Assembly (NCBI GenBank): GCA_017477205.1
Contig: JAFUXE010000029.1
Location: 73,230-137,229 of the forward strand
Direction: 5' to 3'
Origin: Alloprevotella sp.
GTDB lineage: Bacteria > Bacteroidota > Bacteroidia > Bacteroidales > Bacteroidaceae
Length of the DNA: 64,000 nucleotides
Notes under the pieces: generated by a model
Told to the model about the DNA's origin: nothing
Databases searched by the model: none
Seen by the model: the letters and a program-made list of their open reading frames with translations, nothing else
Translations under genes and position numbers: made by a program
Part shown: one piece after another, positions 14,712 to 24,123 of the stretch
Layout: the number at the start of each line of letters is the position of its first letter
Numbering within the stretch: position 1 is the first letter of the stretch

Positions 14712-15305
14712 ATGACACATCTGCAACAGCGCACCGACGAAGAGTTGGTCGCTATGTATGCTTCCGGTAACAACGGTGCGTTTGACGTACTCCTTGAACG
14801 TTATAAGGATAAGCTTTATTCCTATATCCTTTACATAGTTCACAACAACGACGTGGCGGACGACCTCTTCCAGGACACGTTCGTGCGCGCCATCATGACC
14901 ATACGCCAGGGACGCTATGCCGAGAACGGACGCTTCTATGCATGGCTGACGCGCATCGCCCACAACCTCATCGTTGACCAGTTCCGCAACGAGCGCACGG
15001 AAAATGTCGTGGAGACCAGCGACCCCCAGAAGGACATCCTGAACAACCTTCGCCTGGCGGATGCAAGCATCGAGCAGCAGATGCTCGACGAGCAGACCTC
15101 TGACGACGTGCGACGCCTTGTGCGCCACCTGCCCGACAGCCAGCGCGAAGTTGTCAACATGCGCTACTATGAAGGCCTTTCCTTCAAGGAGATCTCCGAG
15201 CGGACGGGCGTCAGCATCAATACGGCCCTCGGGCGCATGCGCTATGCAATCATCAACATGCGCCGCATGGCCGATGAGCACGGCATAGAGCTCTATATGG
15301 CATAG
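14712..15305 (+). CDS. ECF-type RNA polymerase sigma factor
   Basis: The 197-residue protein has sigma region 2 at about residues 10-95 (AFDVLLERYKDKLYSYIL, DDLFQDTFVRA, FYAWLTRIAHNLIVDQFR) and region 4 at about 135-190 (LPDSQREVVNMRYYEGLSFKEIS, then GVSINTALGRMRYA). It lacks regions 1 and 3, as ECF sigma factors do. No FecR-like anti-sigma gene is next to it, and the SusC proteins downstream lack the N-terminal signalling domain used in FecI-type circuits, so it is more likely a stand-alone stress or general ECF factor than a dedicated regulator of that locus. Physical closeness still makes a link possible. Confidence 0.9.
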   Translation: MTHLQQRTDEELVAMYASGNNGAFDVLLERYKDKLYSYILYIVHNNDVADDLFQDTFVRAIMTIRQGRYAENGRFYAWLTRIAHNLIVDQFRNERTENVVETSDPQKDILNNLRLADASIEQQMLDEQTSDDVRRLVRHLPDSQREVVNMRYYEGLSFKEISERTGVSINTALGRMRYAIINMRRMADEHGIELYMA

Positions 15306-15589
15306 GCTCCGCCCAACCTCTTGCGCATCGCTTTTGCGCAGCCCCACACACCACATCCCTCCTTACAAACCCTACACGCCATACTGACAAAAGCTCAGAC
15401 GGCGGTGGGGTTTTCTTTTTCCTTCGCATCCCCCTTCACTCCCTCGCATCCTCCCGCCTTCTCGCGCGCACGCGCGTTACGCGTTATATAATGTGTGGCA
15501 GGAAAGGCTTGGGACACCGCCGCAACTTAACATTCGTTTATGGTATAAGTCTTAAAAAAACTTAAATTGCCTGTTAATCGGGGCTCAGA
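15306..15589. other. Intergenic region before the SusCD/FAS1 locus
   Basis: No gene is supported. A 6-bp palindromic hairpin TGCGCA-N7-TGCGCA follows the sigma gene near 15323-15341, and a G-rich then T-rich run (GGTGGGGTTTTCTTTTT) near 15404-15420 may end transcription. A purine-pyrimidine alternating stretch GCGCGCACGCGCG near 15463 resembles one at 9921-9938. Confidence 0.4.
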
Positions 15590-15622
15590 TTGTTTTTTAA
15601 TCCTAATAAACCCTTATCTTTG
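15590..15622 (+). promoter_or_regulatory. Promoter of the seven-gene SusCD/FAS1 operon
   Basis: TTG at 15590-15592 and TATCTTTGC at 15615-15623 are spaced 22 bp apart. The start site near 15629 gives a leader of about 60 nt, A+T-rich, before ATG 15692. No comparable promoter was noticed in the short gaps between the seven genes. Confidence 0.65.
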
Positions 15623-15691
15623 CTACCGCTCTATACCATGTAGTGACGAAATCATTAAAATAAAATCTATAAAAATCAATCAATTAATGGT

Positions 15692-18600
15692 ATGAAAGAC
15701 CGTTTATTCAGAATGGGTTTCACGCTGCTAAGCGCAGTGTGCCTATTGTCAACTTGCGGTATTGCCACTTCCTGCCAGGACAATTATGACCTGGACGAGA
15801 AGATGCCCGAAATCTTGGGGCAGAGCATATACGACGAGTTGAAGAAAGAGGGCAACTTCACGAACCAGGTGCGCCTGATTGACGACCTGGGTTACACGGA
15901 CGTGCTCTCCAAAACGGGTAGTAAGACGCTCTTCGTGGCCAACGATGACGCCTTCCGCGCTTTCTTTGAGAAATGTACGTGGAAGGATGGCAGCGGACAG
16001 CCCGTGCGTTCTTACGACCAGCTCTCCACCAGCCAGAAGCGCCTTTTGCTGAACGGTGCGATGCTGAACAACGCATACGTGATGGAGATGCTTGCGAACA
16101 CGGCCGGAGGCGGAAAGAACCTCTGCCTGCGTCAGGGCACCAACCAGAGTGCTACTGACTCCGTGCCGTATTGGAACTATTGGGAGCTGCCCAAATTCCA
16201 GTTTGAAGCCGAGGAGGATTCCCGTGCCGAGGACAAGATGGACCTTTGGAGCTACTATCGTACGGAAGCACGCGGCGGTATGTATATGGCCGTTGACGCT
16301 ACGAACCCCATGATGACCCATTTCCTCGAGGGACAGCTGAACGACAAGCACATCAAGCACTCCGACATCGCGTTCATCATGAACATCAAGGATGGTAGCT
16401 GGGGAACCAACAGCGAAACCGAGGAATCCCGCAGCTACATCTACGACCGCAGGGTGATTACGCCGGACAAGACTTGCCTCAACGGTTACTATCACGTCCT
16501 GGACAGCGTGCTCGTGACGCCCTCCAGCATGGCGGAAGTCATTCGCGAAGAACCCACGACGCAGCTCTTCTCCGAGATGCTCGAACGCTTCAGCGCTCCC
16601 TACTACGTGTCGTCCCTCACGGCAGAGTACTCGGCCCTGCACGACATCAAGGGAGACTCCGTATTCCAGAAGCGTTACATCTCCGTGAACAATTATTCCG
16701 GTGCCCCCTTGCAGCAGGACCAGAAGCGCCGCAGCCTCGGTGACTTCCCGCAGCTGGCATTTGACCCTGCATGGAACGCTTACGCTATCTCCAGCACGAC
16801 AACGGCCGAGAACGACATGGCTGCTATGTTCGTGCCCAGTGATGCTGCCATGAAGGACTACTTTGTACGCGGTGGCGGACGCTTCCTGATGGAACGCTAT
16901 GCCAAGCGAGAGAATACGGACGAGAATCTTTCCTACAACATCGCCCAGATTCCCTTGCAGGTTGTGGCAGCCCTTATCAACAACCTCATGAAGGACTCCT
17001 TCAACGAGACCGTGCCCAGCAAGTACCTCACGATCATGAACGACGCGCAGGACCAGATGTTCCCTGCAAAGACGTATGGCAGTGAAGAAGAATACCGGGC
17101 GCTTTTTGAGAAGGTGAAGATGGCCAGCAACGGTGTTGTCTATATCATGAACAAGGTGATTAGCCCTGCTGACTACTCCAGCGTAGCTGCCCCCGTGCTG
17201 CTGAGCCGCAACACACGCATCGTGAATGCAGTGCTCCGTGCCGACGAGGCCTACATCAACGGTAACTCCTACAACAACGCTCCGTTGAAGCAGTACTTCT
17301 CCACCTACCTGAAGGCCATGCAGAGCCGCTTCTCCTTCTTCGTTCCTACGGACGAGGGGCTTGGAAAGTACGGCTATGTGGATCCTGTGGGTATAGCTTC
17401 CAAGTTGCCCGCCAGCATCCGCTATTGGCGCTTTGAGTATGGTGCTCCCACTTCCACCGATGCTTCTCCGCGTCTGCCCATCCGTGCGACGTCCTATCGC
17501 TATAATGCAGAAACAGGTCCCCTTGACAGCGACCAGCAGACGCAGAACAAAGCCGTATCTCTTCCGAACGAAGTACTGACGACCGGATATGGCCCCACGA
17601 AGCGCGAACTCATGGTGGAACTCGTGAACCAGCACGTGATTGTACACGACAATGACGATACGCAGGGCGTCAATGCCTCCCGCACCATCTATACGAGCCG
17701 CAGCGGCGCCCCCGTTGTCATTGTGAACCGGGGCGATGCAGCCAATAACGGTGTAGGCATGCAGGTGAAGGGCGGCTACCAGATTGATCTTGAGAACGAC
17801 GAATATCCCGGCAACGAATACGTCAGCAACGTCATCGAGGGACACAATATGACGGAAGAGCTCAACGGCTATGGTAACGGTATGACCTATGTCATTGACC
17901 GTCCGATGCAGCCCACGATGACCTCTGTCTATAGCATCCTGAGCCGCAACGAGAACTTCAGCGCCTTCTTCGAGCTTTGTGATCCTATGAATTTCTCCGA
18001 GGACCTGCTCGTTTCAATCGGATTCAAGGACAGCATCGCCGGCAAGAAAGACGAGACCACACTCTGGAGCGCCGAGCAGAACAAGTATCGTATCTTTACG
18101 AACCTGGCACCGTATTATCCTGCTGCCAACGAATATCTCGTGCGCTTCTTCAATAACTACCGCTACACCATCTATGTGCCCACGAACGCTGCCGTACAGG
18201 AAGCCATCCGCAACGGACTTCCCACGTGGGCGTCCATTGAGGAGTTCGTGGAAGCCCACAAGGATGCCGACGGCCTCCTGAATGATGACGACAAGGCAAA
18301 GGCAAAGGCTATGGTGACTTGCCTCGTGAACTTCCTGCGTTATCATTTCCAGGATGGTGCCTACTACGTGGACAATGTGAACTATGCACTGAACGGCCAG
18401 ACCTCCTGCATCATGCACAATGACGCTACGGACACCGACGCCTATCTCTATGTGCAGATGAATCAGACGCCCAACCACATATCCTTGAAGGACGAGGCCG
18501 GGAAACAGCACAACGTGGTGGCTCCCTACAACCTCATGGCACGCGACATGAACTTCAATGCTGCGCCGACGAACACGACCAGCGCACGCTACGTGAAGAA

Positions 18601-18739
18601 CTCCTCTTATGCAGCTATCCATCAGGTGGACGGTGTGCTCAACTTCATGCAGCTGCCCGCCAGCGGACGTTACGACGCTGCTTGGTCAACGGCTCCCGCT
18701 GCCCGCAAGTTTGTGGCTAAGTACAGAATCAGAAAATAA
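15692..18739 (+). CDS. FAS1 (fasciclin) repeat lipoprotein, 1015 residues
   Basis: The protein has a lipoprotein signal with the lipobox GIATSC and Cys28, so it is a lipid-anchored envelope protein, probably on the surface. At least four FAS1-like modules are suggested by the recurring core strand: KTLFVANDDAFRAFF (about residue 80), MAAMFVPSDAAMKDYF (about 375), FSFFVPTDEGLGKYG (about 550) and YTIYVPTNAAVQEAI (about 830). FAS1 domains mediate adhesion or protein contacts and in some bacteria bind sugars. It is the first gene of the operon, nine bases before a SusC gene, so it probably works with that importer as a surface binding or scaffolding protein. No catalytic motif was seen. The module count is by eye. 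Confidence 0.8.
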   Translation: MKDRLFRMGFTLLSAVCLLSTCGIATSCQDNYDLDEKMPEILGQSIYDELKKEGNFTNQVRLIDDLGYTDVLSKTGSKTLFVANDDAFRAFFEKCTWKDGSGQPVRSYDQLSTSQKRLLLNGAMLNNAYVMEMLANTAGGGKNLCLRQGTNQSATDSVPYWNYWELPKFQFEAEEDSRAEDKMDLWSYYRTEARGGMYMAVDATNPMMTHFLEGQLNDKHIKHSDIAFIMNIKDGSWGTNSETEESRSYIYDRRVITPDKTCLNGYYHVLDSVLVTPSSMAEVIREEPTTQLFSEMLERFSAPYYVSSLTAEYSALHDIKGDSVFQKRYISVNNYSGAPLQQDQKRRSLGDFPQLAFDPAWNAYAISSTTTAENDMAAMFVPSDAAMKDYFVRGGGRFLMERYAKRENTDENLSYNIAQIPLQVVAALINNLMKDSFNETVPSKYLTIMNDAQDQMFPAKTYGSEEEYRALFEKVKMASNGVVYIMNKVISPADYSSVAAPVLLSRNTRIVNAVLRADEAYINGNSYNNAPLKQYFSTYLKAMQSRFSFFVPTDEGLGKYGYVDPVGIASKLPASIRYWRFEYGAPTSTDASPRLPIRATSYRYNAETGPLDSDQQTQNKAVSLPNEVLTTGYGPTKRELMVELVNQHVIVHDNDDTQGVNASRTIYTSRSGAPVVIVNRGDAANNGVGMQVKGGYQIDLENDEYPGNEYVSNVIEGHNMTEELNGYGNGMTYVIDRPMQPTMTSVYSILSRNENFSAFFELCDPMNFSEDLLVSIGFKDSIAGKKDETTLWSAEQNKYRIFTNLAPYYPAANEYLVRFFNNYRYTIYVPTNAAVQEAIRNGLPTWASIEEFVEAHKDADGLLNDDDKAKAKAMVTCLVNFLRYHFQDGAYYVDNVNYALNGQTSCIMHNDATDTDAYLYVQMNQTPNHISLKDEAGKQHNVVAPYNLMARDMNFNAAPTNTTSARYVKNSSYAAIHQVDGVLNFMQLPASGRYDAAWSTAPAARKFVAKYRIRK

Positions 18740-18748
18740 GTCAGCACC

Positions 18749-21700
18749 ATGAATAAAATGAAGTATCTACTGACCCTTGCCTTGTGCTTCTGCTTCTACG
18801 CAGCCAGTGCGCAAACGCGTATCACGGGTCACGTTGTCAGCGATGAAGGCCCCATCGTGATGGCCAACATCGTGGAAAAAGACGCGAACAACCGTAACGT
18901 CTCTGCTACGCAGACCGACGCCAACGGTAACTTCTCTCTCGCCATCAAGAGCCCGACGAACAGCCTGCAGATATCCTATATCGGATACAAGACGCAGACC
19001 ATCAAGCCCATCGGCGAACGCAAGTCTTTTGAAATCACCCTCGTGGACAACTCCACGATAGACGAGGCAACCGTTGTCGCTGTCCGCAAGACACAGAGTA
19101 ACGGTCTCTCCATTCCAGAGCGTGAAATCTCTGTCGCCAAGCAGACCCTTAACATGGACGACATGCAAGGCCTCTCCTTCGAGACGGCCGGTGAGGCTCT
19201 GCAAGGACAGATTGCCGGTCTGGACGTTGTGATGAACTCCGGTAACCTGGGTGCCGGTACCTCCATGCGCCTGCGTGGTGTATCGTCCATCAACGGCTCG
19301 CAGGAACCGCTCATCGTTGTCAACGGTTATATCCTGGAGGACTACAACGAAGGCGACCTCGACCTGAATAACATGGAGAATGAGGAGCAGTTCGCAACCC
19401 TTCTTCAGGTAAGCCCCGAGGATATCCAGGAAATCAAGGTGCTGAAGGATGCCGCCGCAACAGCCATCTGGGGTGCACGCGGTTCCAACGGTGTGATTGA
19501 AATCACCACGCGCCGCGGTGCCCGCGGTAAGACGAGGGTGAACTTCAGCTACCGCTTCAACGGCTCCTGGCAGCCGCAAGGCATGAAGATGCTGAATGGT
19601 GACGGCTATACCATGATGCTGAAGCAGGCCTTCTTCAATCCTACGCAGAGCGACTACGCTTCCAATATCGTCGAGCTCATGTATCTCCAGAACCGTCCTG
19701 CCTACTACGGCAACTACAACAAGAACACGGACTGGGTAGATGAGGTGACGCAGTTTGGTCAGTCGCACAACTTCGGTGTGAACATTTCCGGTGGTGGTGA
19801 AAAAGCCCAGTTCCGCATTTCCGGAACCTTCGACCATGAAGTCGGTACGATTATCAAGCAGTCCCTCGACCGCTTTACCAACCGCCTCGCCCTTGACTAC
19901 TATGTCAGCGACCGCATCAAGTTCATCTCCGACTTTGGTCTTACCTACACCAAGAACAACCGTAACTATACAGACGGTATTCTCAGCTACGCTTATCACG
20001 CTATGCCGAACATGTCGGTTTACCGCAACGAGTATCGCGAGACGGCTGACGGTGTGGGTGAGTACTACAACACGGGCGAGTACTACATCATGCCTCCTGC
20101 CTCCGGCAGTGCGGGTCTGCTGGCCAACAACAGCGGCCTGACCTCCTACTATCTCCGCGATATGGTTGGGACGGGTAATCCTGTGGCCATTGCCAACATG
20201 GCTTGGCGCCGCCAGTCAACGTACTCCATCAACCCCTCTCTTGCCATCGAGTACAAGCTCCTCGGCAAGGACGACAGCGAGACCCAGTTGAACTATCGCG
20301 GTGACGTCTATATGTACGCTTATACGCAGAGTGACAATAACTACTATCCGCACCAGCTCACGTCAAGCACATGGTCGGACGGTGTTGACCTCACCTCAAG
20401 CTACGAGTACAAGAGCCTGTCCTTCACGACGCGTCATCAGCTTGTGTTCCATCCCTACTTCAGCAATGAAAAGCACGCTCTTCAGGTGCTGGCACGTTTC
20501 GAGGTGGGTTCTTCTGACAACACTTCACAAAGCCTTTCTTCCAGTGGTATCAATGGCGGCATCACCGACCCGACCGTTGTGGGCTACCTTACCTCCTCCT
20601 CTACGGGAACAGGCAAGAGCCACACGATGAGCGGAACGGGAAGTATGCACTATTCCTACGGCTCCAAGTACAGTGTGGACCTGACGCTTCGTGCCGACGG
20701 CTCTACCCGTTTCGGCAAGGGCAGTAAGTGGGGCTTCTTCCCGGGTATCTCCGGACGTTGGAACATCAGCGACGAGAAGTTCTTTGAGCCCATCCACGAC
20801 ATCGTGAACATGCTCTCCTTCCGTCCCGGTTGGGGTATAACGGGTAACCAGCCTCCCAGCGAAGGTTTGATCTACAATAACTTCTCTCCGAGTGGCTACT
20901 ATAATAACGTTCAGGCCATCGTTCCCTCCAACCTCCGTCTGACACAGCTCAAGTGGGAGCGTACGAAGAGCTGGAACCTCGGCTTCGACCTCGGCCTCTT
21001 CAACATTGTGGACTTCAATCTGAACATTTACAACAAGAAGACGACCGACCTGCTCAACAGCGGTGTGCGCATCCCGTCCTCCACGGGTTACAGCAGCCTC
21101 TCCTGGACAAATGTGGGTACGATGAAGAATGAGGGTTGGGAACTCTACATCAACACTCAGGACCTCTTCCGCCTCAACATAGGCAAGGATGCACTTAAAT
21201 TGCGTCTGAACTTCAACTTCGCCCAGAACATCAACACGGTGACCGAAATGGATGCATCCGTGCTGGCTACGAACAATCCCGACTTCACCTACGCAAACGA
21301 AAGTGTACTGCGCCGCGTCCAGATTGGCAACGCACTTGGTGGTCTCTATGGCTTCCGCTACAAAGGTGTCTATGCCTACGACTATGACCACAACGGCTAC
21401 TTCCTCAACGACGAGAAGAACCAGTACTACTATTCCGACAAGAACAAGGTGAACCCCGACGGAACGACTCGCAATACGGCGAAGAACTCCGGTAAGACGG
21501 CGCCTATCGTCTATGATGCAGAAGGCAACGTTGTGTATGACAAGAACGGTAACCCCCTGCCCATGATGTACAACTATGGTGGTATCAACTACCAGTTCCA
21601 GGGTGGCGACGTGATGTATGAAGACATCAACCATGACGGTCAGATTGACGAGTTGGATATTGTCTATCTCGGCGGTTCCAACCCGAAGATCAACGGTGGT

Positions 21701-22180
21701 TTCGGCTTCCGCTTCATCTACGGCAACTGGCAGCTCATGGCAAACTTCAACTTCCGTGTGGGTAACAAGATTCTGAACCTCGCACGTATGTATGCAGAAG
21801 ACATGCGCGGCATCAACAACCAGAGTGCTGCCGTGAACTGGCGCTGGCGTATGAACGGTCAGGAAATGCCTATCCCCCGTGCCATGAACGCAGAGGTGGG
21901 CGCATCCTACAACGCTCTCATCAGCGACCGTTACGTGGAACCGGGTGACTATCTCCGCTTCCAGTACTTGCAGCTCTCCTATTCAGTACCTGCCGCCAAA
22001 CTGAAGAAGCTGGGTCTCAGCACCCTTCGCTTCTCCGCTTCCGGCAACAACCTGATTTTCTGGTCTAAGTATTCCGGAACGGATCCTGACCACAGTGCAA
22101 ATGGTTTCTGGCCCAGCTACGATAACTCGCAGACGCCGCGTTCCCGTTCCTTTACGATTAGTGTGAATTTCGGATTCTAA
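18749..22180 (+). CDS. SusC/RagA-family TonB-linked outer membrane protein, first copy
   Basis: This 1143-residue protein has a signal peptide ending ASAQ (residue 22), a carboxypeptidase-regulatory-like domain at about 23-105 (ITGHVVSDEGPIVMANI), a TonB-box-like IDEATVVAV near 108-116, and a plug with the SusC signatures LRGVSSINGSQEPLIVVNG and VLKDAAATAIWGARGSNG. The rest is a large beta barrel ending RSFTISVNFGF with a terminal aromatic. It forms the barrel of an energy-dependent importer whose lid is the SusD protein encoded 14 bases downstream. It lacks the STN signalling domain. The substrate cannot be read from sequence, and no glycan-degrading enzyme is nearby. Confidence 0.95.
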   Translation: MNKMKYLLTLALCFCFYAASAQTRITGHVVSDEGPIVMANIVEKDANNRNVSATQTDANGNFSLAIKSPTNSLQISYIGYKTQTIKPIGERKSFEITLVDNSTIDEATVVAVRKTQSNGLSIPEREISVAKQTLNMDDMQGLSFETAGEALQGQIAGLDVVMNSGNLGAGTSMRLRGVSSINGSQEPLIVVNGYILEDYNEGDLDLNNMENEEQFATLLQVSPEDIQEIKVLKDAAATAIWGARGSNGVIEITTRRGARGKTRVNFSYRFNGSWQPQGMKMLNGDGYTMMLKQAFFNPTQSDYASNIVELMYLQNRPAYYGNYNKNTDWVDEVTQFGQSHNFGVNISGGGEKAQFRISGTFDHEVGTIIKQSLDRFTNRLALDYYVSDRIKFISDFGLTYTKNNRNYTDGILSYAYHAMPNMSVYRNEYRETADGVGEYYNTGEYYIMPPASGSAGLLANNSGLTSYYLRDMVGTGNPVAIANMAWRRQSTYSINPSLAIEYKLLGKDDSETQLNYRGDVYMYAYTQSDNNYYPHQLTSSTWSDGVDLTSSYEYKSLSFTTRHQLVFHPYFSNEKHALQVLARFEVGSSDNTSQSLSSSGINGGITDPTVVGYLTSSSTGTGKSHTMSGTGSMHYSYGSKYSVDLTLRADGSTRFGKGSKWGFFPGISGRWNISDEKFFEPIHDIVNMLSFRPGWGITGNQPPSEGLIYNNFSPSGYYNNVQAIVPSNLRLTQLKWERTKSWNLGFDLGLFNIVDFNLNIYNKKTTDLLNSGVRIPSSTGYSSLSWTNVGTMKNEGWELYINTQDLFRLNIGKDALKLRLNFNFAQNINTVTEMDASVLATNNPDFTYANESVLRRVQIGNALGGLYGFRYKGVYAYDYDHNGYFLNDEKNQYYYSDKNKVNPDGTTRNTAKNSGKTAPIVYDAEGNVVYDKNGNPLPMMYNYGGINYQFQGGDVMYEDINHDGQIDELDIVYLGGSNPKINGGFGFRFIYGNWQLMANFNFRVGNKILNLARMYAEDMRGINNQSAAVNWRWRMNGQEMPIPRAMNAEVGASYNALISDRYVEPGDYLRFQYLQLSYSVPAAKLKKLGLSTLRFSASGNNLIFWSKYSGTDPDHSANGFWPSYDNSQTPRSRSFTISVNFGF

Positions 22181-22194
22181 AAGCATATACTACA

Positions 22195-24111
22195 ATGAAA
22201 CGAAATAAGATATTTAACACATTGCTCGCAGCCGGCGCTATATGCCTTATGGGTATTGTGCAGTCTTGCGACGATTATCTGACCGTGCTTCCTACGAATC
22301 AGATTACAGAAGAGGCTTTCTGGGCAGATAAAAACGACTTGAACAATGTGCGTGCTGGAGCCTATCTCGTACTTACGCAAGGCATTACCAATCAGGTTCT
22401 GACTTGGGGTGAGCTTCGTTCTGACAATCTCGTTCTCAACGTGATGGACCAGGCCGACTACACCGGACTTCAGGAAGCCGTGCTGAAACCGACTTACCCC
22501 ATGTTCGACTTCGCCACATTCTATCGGGGTATCAACTATTGCAACAGAACCCTCGAACGTGGCCAGCGCATGGTTGACGAAGGCACCGACCCCAGTTTCA
22601 ATCAGGGTGCCTGGCTCCCCATCAAGGCTGAGATGCACGCCCTTCGCGCACTCTACTATTTCTATCTCGTAAGAGCTTTCCGCGATGTTCCCTATACCAC
22701 AAAGTCCATCACGACCGACAAGGAAGGCCGCGAGGCTTATGATCCCGCCCTGCCGGGTGTGGCTCTCCTCTCCGACCTCATTGATACGTTGGAAGTGGTG
22801 AAGAACTATGCGGTGAACAACTACGGTAATCCTACGGACAACTGCGGACGTTTCACCAAGCGCAGCGTACGCACCCTTCTTGCCGACATGTATCTCTGGC
22901 GCGGTTGCATGCTCCAGGACTACTTCGACAAGACCATCCGCGAAGGTGTGGACTCCATCGTCAACTATTCCGACGTGAAGGGTGAGGATGGTATCGTTCG
23001 TACCGTTGACGGCACGGAGGTGAACAATGACTACTGCAATGCTCAGGCCAAGGAGTGCTTCCAGAAAGCCATAGAGAACGCTGACTGGGTGCTCGAGAAT
23101 ATGACTGCTGAGTACAAGAAGGAACTCGACAAGCAGGCAAATGCCAGCGATGAGCTGAAGAACCAGAAGTATCCGCTCATCCAGTTCAGCCGTGCTGCTA
23201 CGATTGGTTCCATTTCCGATCAGGTATATGCTGAGTTGTTCGGCCAGAAGAATTCTTCCGAGAGTATCTTCGAGATACAGTTCGACGGTGTGAACAACTA
23301 TAACAATGCCGTTACCGGTTTGCTGACAAAGAAAGTGAGCGGTGTTATCACCCCCGTCACCTACGTCGTGAACCCCGTATTGGCCAGTGTCAACTCCGTT
23401 GCTCCGGATCGCGGCTTCGGAAAGGCCGATGTGCGCCTGCACGAAACCATGCGCTACACCCAGTCCAATACGTCTGTGTTCCCCTTTGTCAAGGGATGGG
23501 CTTCCTCCATCTACGTGAACGATTTGAAGGACATGGGTGAGGGAGCGAACTACAACTTCCGCAACCAGATGGATTCCAACTGGCCCGTCTATCGCCTGAG
23601 CGACATCATGCTGATCAAGGCCGAGGCCATTGCCCGTTTCCAGGGTGAGTCGGCAAAGAACAACGACGACATGTACGAAGCCTTCGATATGGTGAACAGC
23701 ATCTTCGCTCGTTGCAACCCCGAGGCCCGTCCTTCTACGGAAACCGGTTCCGAGCTCGCCACCGCCCGCCTGACGGGTGTGTATCGTGGTACCAGCCGCT
23801 CCACTTCCGGCTATTTCGCTACGGACAAGACGGGTGCCGACCTCCTGCAACTAGTCTATCGTGAGCGTCAGCGCGAATACGTGGGTGAAGGTAAGTTCTG
23901 GTTTGACCTCGTGCGCCAGGCTGAAGCTACCAACGATCCTACTACCTCCCTGACGGACTACATCGCCGTCACGACGGCTGTCAAGAACCGCCTGCGCCAC
24001 CTCTACTCGCTCTATTGCCCCTACTATTCAGAGGAAATGAAAGTGAACGGTGTGGAGAACGGAGGAAAGCTTGTGCAGAATCCCGTCTGGGCACGCTATA
24101 GTAACAATTAA
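22195..24111 (+). CDS. SusD/RagB-family surface lipoprotein, first copy
   Basis: The 638-residue protein has a lipobox (IVQSC, Cys25) and the SusD start DDYLTVLPTNQITEEAFW, then the helical TPR-like segment around NQGAWLPIKAEMHALRALYYFYLVRAFRDVPY and the C-terminal IMLIKAEAIAR and YRERQREYVGEGKFWFDLVR motifs. SusD proteins cap the SusC barrel and bind the ligand. It lies between its SusC partner and a FAS1 lipoprotein gene 12 bases downstream. It is longer than average for the family, with extra residues in the middle. Surface location is inferred from the family. Confidence 0.95.
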   Translation: MKRNKIFNTLLAAGAICLMGIVQSCDDYLTVLPTNQITEEAFWADKNDLNNVRAGAYLVLTQGITNQVLTWGELRSDNLVLNVMDQADYTGLQEAVLKPTYPMFDFATFYRGINYCNRTLERGQRMVDEGTDPSFNQGAWLPIKAEMHALRALYYFYLVRAFRDVPYTTKSITTDKEGREAYDPALPGVALLSDLIDTLEVVKNYAVNNYGNPTDNCGRFTKRSVRTLLADMYLWRGCMLQDYFDKTIREGVDSIVNYSDVKGEDGIVRTVDGTEVNNDYCNAQAKECFQKAIENADWVLENMTAEYKKELDKQANASDELKNQKYPLIQFSRAATIGSISDQVYAELFGQKNSSESIFEIQFDGVNNYNNAVTGLLTKKVSGVITPVTYVVNPVLASVNSVAPDRGFGKADVRLHETMRYTQSNTSVFPFVKGWASSIYVNDLKDMGEGANYNFRNQMDSNWPVYRLSDIMLIKAEAIARFQGESAKNNDDMYEAFDMVNSIFARCNPEARPSTETGSELATARLTGVYRGTSRSTSGYFATDKTGADLLQLVYRERQREYVGEGKFWFDLVRQAEATNDPTTSLTDYIAVTTAVKNRLRHLYSLYCPYYSEEMKVNGVENGGKLVQNPVWARYSNN

Positions 24112-24123
24112 ACCTGAGATATC

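Noticed and set aside
14712..15305. FecI-type regulator controlling the SusCD/FAS1 operon
   Set aside because: No FecR anti-sigma gene is present, and neither SusC has the N-terminal signalling domain required by such circuits.
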